A stretch of 7,586 nucleotides of DNA, taken from assembly GCA_022614705.1 (NCBI GenBank), contig JAKEIB010000101.1:1-7586 (forward strand), in the 5' to 3' direction. How positions within the stretch are numbered: the stretch's first letter is position 1; each line of letters starts with the position of its first letter. This stretch comes from Planctomycetota bacterium. Lineage in GTDB: Bacteria > Planctomycetota > Planctomycetia > Pirellulales > Lacipirellulaceae. Position numbers and translations under genes: made by a program. This document shows positions 1-4,866 of this stretch, in pieces. Under the pieces are notes generated by a model that was given only the letters and a program-made list of their open reading frames with translations, had not been told where the DNA came from and searched no databases.

Positions 1-29
1 ATGTACTTGTCCAGGCCAATGTTGCAGAT

Positions 30-212
30 TTATTGCGATGGGCCATACGTGGGTTCCTCCGCGTGACGAATGTTGCCGGAGATCATCGCCACGACCGTGT
101 TTGCCAACCGACGGTTGTCGCGGTCGTTTTGGACAATTAGCGAGGGCCGATTTTTCCCGCGCTGGCCGTCCGCGTACGGAAACTCGACGATTACCACGTC
201 GCCGCGCGTCAT
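30..212 (-). pseudogene. PemK/MazF-family toxin, probably truncated and inactive
   Basis: The reading frame starts at the ATG at 212-210, which overlaps the antitoxin stop as ATGA, and gives only 60 residues. The N-terminal half is a clear PemK/MazF fold start: MTRGDVVIVEFPY (first strand), then KNRPSLIVQND (the conserved RP..V.QND core), then TVVAMISGN and an EPT motif near residue 54. Family members are endoribonucleases that cleave single-stranded mRNA and are normally about 100-120 residues. Here a TAA at 32-30 ends the frame. In the same frame past the stop the bases read ICNIGLDKY, which resembles the later C-N-L-x-T-x-D-K segment of the family, but the usual L-I-D...P-E-G...S-G-L stretch between is missing. 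That suggests a deletion plus a stop rather than a natural short protein. The window edge cuts off anything further. Family assignment is firm for the N-terminus; loss of function is inferred. Confidence 0.65.
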
Positions 213-442
213 TGATAGGATTCCAGCCAGGGATCGTCCACGTCGTCGTCGGCCATCACTTTATCGATGAACGGATAGGCGTCTCGCGGATCGATGTCGC
301 CGGAAAGAATCGTCGAGATTTTCTGAAACTGTTCGGCCGAGACGAGATAGTACACTTCATTCGTCGCCGGATCGACAACTTCAACGGGCGTGCCTAATGA
401 CACAGCCTGCCTCAGGCTCGAATCAAGTTGGGTGCGAGTCAT
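209..442 (-). CDS. Putative antitoxin of a PemK/MazF-type toxin-antitoxin pair
   Basis: A 77-residue acidic protein starting MTRTQLDSSLRQAVSLGTPVEVVD. Its TGA (211-209) overlaps the toxin ATG (212-210) by four bases, the usual order of antitoxin before toxin with translational coupling. The first part (about residues 1-45) reads as a short DNA-binding or dimerisation module with a Y-Y-L-V-S-A-E-Q-F segment. The C-terminal tail is strongly acidic (DIDPRDAYPFIDKVMADDDVDDPW), as expected of the flexible region that wraps and neutralises a basic toxin. I chose the ATG at 442 over a TTG at 478 (12 residues longer) because a TTGGCA/TATAAT promoter lies just upstream and the TTG lies inside its -35 box. 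No named antitoxin family is recognised with certainty; the role comes mainly from context. If the toxin is dead, this is an orphan antitoxin. Confidence 0.72.
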   Translation of the reverse strand: MTRTQLDSSLRQAVSLGTPVEVVDPATNEVYYLVSAEQFQKISTILSGDIDPRDAYPFIDKVMADDDVDDPWLESYQ

Positions 443-451
443 ACCTGGTAT
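441..451. promoter_or_regulatory. Candidate operator palindrome ATACC-T-GGTAT
   Basis: A perfect 5-bp inverted repeat around one central base. It lies between the -10 box and the antitoxin start codon, touching both. Toxin-antitoxin units are normally repressed by their own antitoxin or complex at palindromes in this position, so this is a plausible autoregulatory operator. The arms are short, so chance occurrence is possible. Confidence 0.4.
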
Positions 452-478
452 TATAAGGTGCGGCGACACAAGTGCCAA
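450..478 (-). promoter_or_regulatory. Sigma70-type promoter of the toxin-antitoxin unit
   Basis: On the minus strand the -35 hexamer TTGGCA (478-473) is followed after exactly 17 bases by a perfect -10 hexamer TATAAT (455-450). Transcription would start about 6-8 bases further on, near 444-442, at or beside the A of the antitoxin ATG (442). The predicted mRNA is therefore leaderless or nearly so, and no Shine-Dalgarno could be transcribed ahead of the start. This is the best promoter match I found in the window. Confidence 0.65.
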
Positions 479-507
479 TTCGAGCTTTTGGCAGGCGGCA
501 CCCCTTT

Positions 508-533
508 CCGGCGACGCGTAGCGTCGCGGCTAC
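508..533 (-). repeat. REP-like hairpin with GTAG head, downstream of gyrA
   Basis: On the minus strand GTAG (533-530) abuts a hairpin: outer bases CC, arm GCGACGC (527-521), loop TAC, arm GCGTCGC (517-511), then CGG. The outer CCG and CGG also pair, leaving one bulged base. It begins nine bases beyond the gyrA stop codon and ends 30 bases before the -35 box of the toxin-antitoxin promoter. A GTAG tetranucleotide next to an imperfect hairpin is the hallmark of REP elements moved by REP-associated Y1 transposases. No T-run follows, so a classical intrinsic terminator is unlikely, although the hairpin could protect the gyrA mRNA 3' end. Confidence 0.6.
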
Positions 534-542
534 TCGTCCGCT

Positions 543-3266
543 TCAAGCGTCCGGAAGTGACTCCTCTCGTTCCTCTTCCTCGCGTTCTTCCTTCGGCACG
601 CGGACGATTGCCGCCAGCGTGTCGCCTTCTTCGAGCGACATGATGCGGACGCCTTGCGTGTTGCGGCCGATGGGGTTGAAGTCGCTGACCTTGACGCGCT
701 GAATCTTGCCGCGGGCGGTCATCATCATTAGCTCATCGTCGTCGTTCACGGGCACGATGCCGATCACGGGACCGTTGCGATCGGTGGTTTTGATGTCGCG
801 CAGGCCTTTGCCGCCGCGGCGCTGCGTGCGGTAGCGGAAGCTGGATGAAGAAGAGCCTTCGTCGTCGGGCTCGCCGGTCGCTGAAGCGACCTCACCGTCG
901 TCGTCCACCCCTCCCTGGCCCTCCTCATTGAGGGGAGGGGATTCGGCGGCGTTGGGGCCGAAGGGGGTGCGTTTGCCGTAGCCGTTAGCGCAGGCGGTGA
1001 GGAGCGTTGCTTCGGGGTCGGCCACGACCATGCCGACGAGGTGATCGTCCTTGGTGAGCTTGATTCCCTTCACGCCGCTCGTGTTGCGGCCCATGGGGCG
1101 GGCGTCGGCTTCGTTGAAGCGGATCGCCATGCCGCCTGTGGTGGCCAGCACGACTTCGTCGCCCGGCTTGGTGATCGCGCAGTCGACCAGCTCGTCGTCC
1201 TCTTTGAGCTTAATGGCGATAATGCCGCTCTTGAGCGGGCGGCTGTAGGCCTTCAACTCGGTCTTTTTCACCAGCCCTTTGCGCGTGGCCATGATGAGAT
1301 AGTGATCGGGCTTTTCGAAGTCGCGCACGGCGCGGCAGTCGGCGATCTTTTCGTTCTCGGCCAGGTTGAGCAGGTTTACGACTGCGCGGCCTTTGCTCTC
1401 GCGCGAAAGCTGCGGCAGATTGTAGACCTTCTGCCAGTAAACCTTGCCCTTGGTGGTGAAGAACAGCAGATAATCATGCGTGCTGGTGACGAACAGGTGC
1501 TCGACCGGATCCTCTTCGTCGACCTTGGCGCCTTTGATGCCCTTGCCGCCACGGCGCTGGGCGCGGTAGACGCTGGCCGGCGTGCGTTTGATGTATCCGT
1601 TGTGCGAAATCGAGACGACCATCGTCTCCTCTTCGATGAGATCCTCGACGTCGACTTCGCCGATCTCTTCGTCGCTCAGTTGCGTGCGGCGTTCGTCGCC
1701 GTGCTTGCGGGCCAGCTCTTCGCAATCTTCGCGGACGATGGCGTAAATGCGGGCCTCGTCGGCCAGAATGTTGAGGTATTCGTCGATCTGCTCCAGCAGC
1801 TTCGCATGCTCGTCGACCAGCTTCTCCTGCTCAAGATTGACGAGCTGGCCGAGCGTCATCTTGAGGATCGCATCGGCCTGCACGGGCGTGAGCGAATATT
1901 CTTCGGCCACGCCGCGCTCCTGCTGATATTGGGCAAAGCCGGTGTCGCCAAGTGCTCTCTTCAGCATCGCGGCCGGCGTTTTGATCGCCATGAGACGTTC
2001 TTTCGCCTCGGCTTGCGTTTTCGAGGCTCGAATGACGCGGATCACTTCGTCGATGTTGGCGTGTGCAAGCAGCAGGCCTTGCACGGTGTGCTTCCGTCGG
2101 CGGGCGCGAGCCAATAGAAAGTGCGTCCGCCGGCGGATGACCGTTACGCGGTGCCGGATGAACTCCTGCAGCATCTCCTTGAGCGAAAGCGTGCGCGGCT
2201 TGCCATCCACAAGCGCGAGCAAGATGATTGAAAACGAATCCTGGATCGGCGTGAACTTGTAAAGCTGATTCAGCACGACGTCCGGGTCGGCGTCTTTCTT
2301 CAGGTCGATCACGAGCCGCACCGGCTCTTTGAGATCGCTTTCGTCGCGCACTCCGGAGATGCCCGGGATGCGGCCTTCATTGGCGGCATCGGCGATTTTC
2401 TTGTGGACCGCGTCGCGCGACTGCTGATACGGAATGTCGTTGACAACGATTCGGAAGCGATCGCCCTTTCGCTCTTCGATCGTCGTTTTCGAGCGCACGA
2501 TGACGGTGCTGCGGCCCGTTTCGTAACCCTTCCAGATGGCCGTCTTGCCACAGATGATGCCGCCGGTGGGGAAATCGGGACCGGGAATGTATTCCATTAA
2601 CTCCTGCACGGTGAGGTGCGGGTCGTCGATCAGCGCGACGATTCCGCGGCAGACTTCGCCCAAGTTGTGCGGCGGAATCGAAGTCGCCATGCCCACGGCG
2701 ATGCCCGAACCGCCGTTCACCAGCAGGTTTGGCAGCTTCGACGGCAGCACGCTGGGTTCCATGCGGCTCTCGTCGTAGTTCGGCACAAAGTCGACCGTGT
2801 CGAGCTTGATGTCGTCGAGCATCAGTGCCGCGAACGGCGACATGCGGGCCTCCGTGTACCGCATCGCGGCGGGCGGCAGACCGGCCACGGAGCCGAAGTT
2901 ACCTTGCTTATCCACCAGCGGGTAGCGCGTGTTCCACTCTTGTGCCATGCGCACGAGCGTGGGGTAGATGACCTCCTGCCCGTGCGGATGGTAGTTGCCC
3001 ATCGTCTCGCCGGCGATCTTCGCGCACTTGGCCCGCGCGGAACCGGGCGTGAGATTGAGATCGCTCATTGCTACGAGCAACCGGCGTTGCGACGGCTTGA
3101 GGCCGTCGCGCGCATCGGGCAGCGCGCGGCTGACAATCACGCTCATCGCGTAGGTGAGGTAACTCTCTTTGAGCTCGTCCTCAATTGGCAGGTCGATGAG
3201 CCGTGCGGCGATCGCTTGCTCTGGCGAATCCTCGGGCGGGGTGGGGTCGGTCGAATCGGTCGACAC
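543..3266 (-). CDS. gyrA: DNA gyrase subunit A
   Basis: A 907-residue GyrA, the breakage-reunion subunit of gyrase, which with GyrB introduces negative supercoils using ATP. Residues 1-30 are a loose leader; about 30-530 form the winged-helix, tower and coiled-coil DNA gate; about 545-885 form the C-terminal beta-pinwheel that wraps DNA. The catalytic tyrosine is Y137 in AAMRYTEAR, preceded by R136. The IPPHNL and DFPTGG motifs follow. The GyrA box QRRGGKG is exact at residues 570-576, which favours GyrA over ParC, and a second exact copy occurs at 815-821. Two positions tied to quinolone binding differ from E. coli: Ser83 is E98 and Asp87 is P102. An acidic, Ser-rich linker (about 769-810) separates blades 5 and 6 and makes the protein longer than the usual 820-880. 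The tail is highly charged (EEREEEEREE). The start is GTG at 3266, with AAAGGA eight bases upstream. It stands alone, with no gyrB beside it. Confidence 0.97.
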   Translation of the reverse strand: MSTDSTDPTPPEDSPEQAIAARLIDLPIEDELKESYLTYAMSVIVSRALPDARDGLKPSQRRLLVAMSDLNLTPGSARAKCAKIAGETMGNYHPHGQEVIYPTLVRMAQEWNTRYPLVDKQGNFGSVAGLPPAAMRYTEARMSPFAALMLDDIKLDTVDFVPNYDESRMEPSVLPSKLPNLLVNGGSGIAVGMATSIPPHNLGEVCRGIVALIDDPHLTVQELMEYIPGPDFPTGGIICGKTAIWKGYETGRSTVIVRSKTTIEERKGDRFRIVVNDIPYQQSRDAVHKKIADAANEGRIPGISGVRDESDLKEPVRLVIDLKKDADPDVVLNQLYKFTPIQDSFSIILLALVDGKPRTLSLKEMLQEFIRHRVTVIRRRTHFLLARARRRKHTVQGLLLAHANIDEVIRVIRASKTQAEAKERLMAIKTPAAMLKRALGDTGFAQYQQERGVAEEYSLTPVQADAILKMTLGQLVNLEQEKLVDEHAKLLEQIDEYLNILADEARIYAIVREDCEELARKHGDERRTQLSDEEIGEVDVEDLIEEETMVVSISHNGYIKRTPASVYRAQRRGGKGIKGAKVDEEDPVEHLFVTSTHDYLLFFTTKGKVYWQKVYNLPQLSRESKGRAVVNLLNLAENEKIADCRAVRDFEKPDHYLIMATRKGLVKKTELKAYSRPLKSGIIAIKLKEDDELVDCAITKPGDEVVLATTGGMAIRFNEADARPMGRNTSGVKGIKLTKDDHLVGMVVADPEATLLTACANGYGKRTPFGPNAAESPPLNEEGQGGVDDDGEVASATGEPDDEGSSSSSFRYRTQRRGGKGLRDIKTTDRNGPVIGIVPVNDDDELMMMTARGKIQRVKVSDFNPIGRNTQGVRIMSLEEGDTLAAIVRVPKEEREEEEREESLPDA
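840..959 (-). repeat. Palindrome-rich in-frame insert within gyrA
   Basis: This stretch encodes the acidic linker of GyrA (about residues 770-809) and contains two palindromes. One is GGTCGCTGAAGCGACC (876-891, plus strand), with 7-bp arms and a 2-base loop. The other has 8-bp arms CCCCTCCC (908-915) and GGGAGGGG (933-940) around an inner CTCA-T-TGAG (924-932). E. coli GyrA has only a few residues at this place. The composition looks like intergenic palindromic DNA carried in frame, comparable in principle to the palindromic elements found inside Rickettsia genes. That origin is inferred. Confidence 0.5.
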
Positions 3267-3274
3267 AGGGCCAA

Positions 3275-3280
3275 TCCTTT
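3275..3280 (-). promoter_or_regulatory. Shine-Dalgarno AAAGGA of gyrA
   Basis: AAAGGA on the minus strand lies eight bases before the GTG at 3266-3264. It decides the GTG start, because no ATG in frame lies near the conserved N-terminal region. Confidence 0.7.
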
Positions 3281-3298
3281 CAACGGCGGGAATTCAAA

Positions 3299-3390
3299 CT
3301 AAGTAGGTCAGGCTTTAGCCTGACAGAAACCGCGAGCAAGTCAGGTCGCCACAGGCGACTCGCCGGGGCGAGCTGGAAAGCCTGACCTAC
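3299..3390. repeat. Composite inverted-repeat (BIME/MITE-like) element, copy 1
   Basis: The element proper (3303-3390) has perfect 14-bp terminal inverted repeats, GTAGGTCAGGCTTT (3303-3316) and AAAGCCTGACCTAC (3377-3390). Both ends carry the GTAG head pointing outward. Inside are three small hairpins: GTCAGGCT/AGCCTGAC (3307-3324, loop TT), GTCGCC/GGCGAC (3345-3359, loop ACA) and TCGCC/GGCGA (3360-3371). Bases 3299-3381 recur at 7434-7517 with only one extra T. There is no room for a transposase, so movement would need an enzyme encoded elsewhere. The element starts 37 bases upstream of the gyrA GTG, so it lies in the gyrA leader or promoter region. Confidence 0.8.
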
Positions 3391-3415
3391 AGCCTAAACT
3401 ATTTCACGGGTCCAC

Positions 3416-3442
3416 ATAGCCGCCGAGCCAACGGCTCGCCGG
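3416..3442 (+). repeat. REP-like hairpin with ATAG head
   Basis: ATAG (3416-3419) precedes a hairpin with arms CGAGCC (3424-3429) and GGCTCG (3433-3438) around loop AAC. The outer TAGCCGC and GCCGG bases are shared with the element at 508-533. The overall stem is CCGCCGAGCC against GGCTCGCCGG, with one mismatch. It is 26 bases beyond the composite element. Confidence 0.5.
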
Positions 3443-3819
3443 TGTATTGGGCCGGATGCCTTTGACGCGACTCCGATACGCTCGTCGCAACCGATTCAGG
3501 AGGCCGCCAACGCTGCACAAAACAGGCGGAAAACGCTTGCGCCGAGCACCAAAAATCTACCAAATTTCAGGCCCTCTCACAACCAGTTGCGGCTCGCCGA
3601 AGCGGCCCAAACTGCGTGCTAGAACAGAATAAAATCTTCGCCAATTTCCGGCGCGCAGGAGCGAAGTACTCGTGTCCCGCACTGTGTACCAAGTGGCCAG
3701 TTGCGACCGCCAAACTGACCTGGAATTCGTAGCGCCCGCCCCTAGAATAGTAACTCCTCCATCGCCGCGCCGGCCACGCGTTTCGCCGCCAGCGATCATC
3801 GATTTCAACGAGCGCTTCC
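3443..3819. other. Intergenic region between divergent gyrA and the membrane-protein operon
   Basis: No convincing gene is seen on either strand; the short open frames here have arginine-rich translations typical of shadow frames. Promoters for gyrA (minus) and for the gene at 3820 (plus) are expected within this region or the repeats beside it. A TAGAAT hexamer at 3743-3748 could be a -10 box for the plus-strand operon, but there is no acceptable -35 at 16-18 bases. No tRNA or riboswitch fold was recognised. Confidence 0.4.
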
Positions 3820-4464
3820 ATGACCAAATCTCAGCCTGCCGCGAACAGCGAAAGCAACGTCGAAATCGAATTGAAGGACCCGCGGCTGGCCGCTTTCCTG
3901 GCCTGGCTTGTGCCGGGCTTGGGCCACCTTTATCAAGGCCGCACGGGCAAGGGAGCATTGTTCTTCGTTTGCATTTTGGGCACTTTTTTCTACGGGCTGT
4001 ACATCGGCGATGGCCGCGTAGTCTACGCGTCCACAGAGGACATGTTCTCGCGGAGATTTCTTAGTGAGCGTTGGCAGTATATCTGTCAGTTGGGGGTTGG
4101 GCTGCCGGCCCTGCCGGCGTTGGTGCAGCGCCAACGCGAGCTAAACGGAAAGCCGCCACTGTTTGGTGCAGCGCTTGGAAATTGGTCGATGCGCCCGCCC
4201 TCCAAAAACGCGCCCGCCGGCGGATTTCAATCGAAGGATCTCACAGGCGACGGGCGCATCGTGCAGCACCCCGATGAGTTGGCCAAATGGAACTACGAGT
4301 TGGGCGAGTCGTTTGAAATCGGCACGGTGTTTACGGTCATCGCTGGACTGCTAAACATCCTGGCGATTTTCGACGCATACGGCGGCCCCCTGGTGATTCC
4401 CGACACCGACGACAAAAAGAAACCGGATGACAAGTCATCGGACAAGAACCCGGAGACGCGGTGA
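3820..4464 (+). CDS. Planctomycete-type membrane protein (DUF6677-like), unknown function
   Basis: A 214-residue protein of unknown function. Near the N-terminus DPRLAAFLAWLVPGLGHLYQGR (about residues 20-41) resembles the first half of TM2-type domains: a hydrophobic helix with Pro-Gly-x-Gly, then a Tyr-Gln-Gly-Arg turn. It leads into a second helix, GALFFVCILGTFFYGLYIG (about 44-63). A third hydrophobic stretch (about 168-187, TVFTVIAGLLNILAIFDAYG) follows a soluble central region. The tail after residue 195 is charged and Lys/Asp-rich, so probably cytoplasmic. The layout fits what I recall as DUF6677, a family seen mainly in planctomycetes; the name is from memory. The ATG at 3820 has no clear Shine-Dalgarno. 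The stop TGA (4462-4464) overlaps the next gene's ATG by one base, so the two are probably translated together. Confidence 0.8.
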   Translation: MTKSQPAANSESNVEIELKDPRLAAFLAWLVPGLGHLYQGRTGKGALFFVCILGTFFYGLYIGDGRVVYASTEDMFSRRFLSERWQYICQLGVGLPALPALVQRQRELNGKPPLFGAALGNWSMRPPSKNAPAGGFQSKDLTGDGRIVQHPDELAKWNYELGESFEIGTVFTVIAGLLNILAIFDAYGGPLVIPDTDDKKKPDDKSSDKNPETR

Positions 4465-4700
4465 TGTTCGATGTGCCTCAACTAACCAACGTCGCCTGGA
4501 TACTGATGTTCGCGGCAACCGGCGCCGCCCGCCTGTGGTATGCCGTGCCGCTGATCATAAGCGTCAGCCTTGTTTGCGCCGCAACGCGCCACGAGCGAAT
4601 GGGGTCGATCCTTATTCACGCCCTGCGATTCGCCATTTGGGTGCTCGTGTTCATGGGCATCGTTCTCGGCGTGATCCAGATTCTAAGCTGGATGCAGTAG
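4464..4700 (+). CDS. Small two-helix membrane protein
   Basis: A 78-residue hydrophobic protein starting MFDVPQLTNVAWILMF. Residues about 10-41 are mostly apolar with one Arg, and contain a membrane helix around 25-41 (LWYAVPLIISVSLVCAA). A short basic loop (TRHERMG) follows, then a second helix at about 53-74 (FAIWVLVFMGIVLGVIQIL). The ATG at 4464 overlaps the upstream TGA in TGATG, and GGAG at 4452-4455 lies eight bases before it. A GTG one codon earlier is possible but less well placed. Tight coupling to the preceding membrane protein suggests the two products act in one complex or process. The family is not recognised. The hydrophobic pattern, coupling and Shine-Dalgarno make it a credible gene despite its size. 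Confidence 0.75.
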   Translation: MFDVPQLTNVAWILMFAATGAARLWYAVPLIISVSLVCAATRHERMGSILIHALRFAIWVLVFMGIVLGVIQILSWMQ

Positions 4701-4704
4701 GGAA

Positions 4705-4846
4705 GGAAGCGTTTCAAACCCGTCAAAATGTCATCCTGAGGGAGGCTCGGCGACCGAAGGATCTATTACGCCACGAGATTCTTCGCTACGCTGCGCTTCG
4801 CTCAGAATGACAAAACCTCGCAGAGCCAGGTTCTGAAATCGCTTCC
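4705..4846. repeat. Nested palindromic element between convergent genes (TGTCAT...ATGACA core)
   Basis: The core runs from TGTCATCCTGAG (4729-4740) to CTCAGAATGACA (4801-4812), an inverted repeat with two mismatches. The interior contains GAAGGATCT and AGATTCTTCG, which also pair loosely. Outer imperfect arms enclose the core: GGAAGCGTTTCAAACC (4705-4720) and GGTTCTGAAATCGCTTCC (4829-4846). The core resembles a dispersed intergenic repeat (GTCATCCTGAG...) that I recall from many bacterial genomes. It fills the gap between the plus-strand operon ending at 4700 and the sulfatase ending at 4867, where it could act as a two-way transcription stop. Confidence 0.65.
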
Positions 4847-4866
4847 GAAATGCGGCAGTAGGGATA

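Noticed and set aside
476..478. TTG start giving an antitoxin 12 residues longer
   Set aside because: It lies within the -35 hexamer of a near-consensus promoter, and the ATG at 442 fits the antitoxin N-terminus better.
1041..2117. A 358-codon open frame on the plus strand
   Set aside because: It lies wholly antisense to the conserved gyrA, and its Ala/Val/Leu/Arg-rich translation without motifs is a typical shadow of a GC-rich gene.
3557..3958. Minus-strand open frames upstream of and overlapping the 3820 gene
   Set aside because: They overlap the start of the membrane-protein gene in antisense and have low-complexity, Arg-rich translations.
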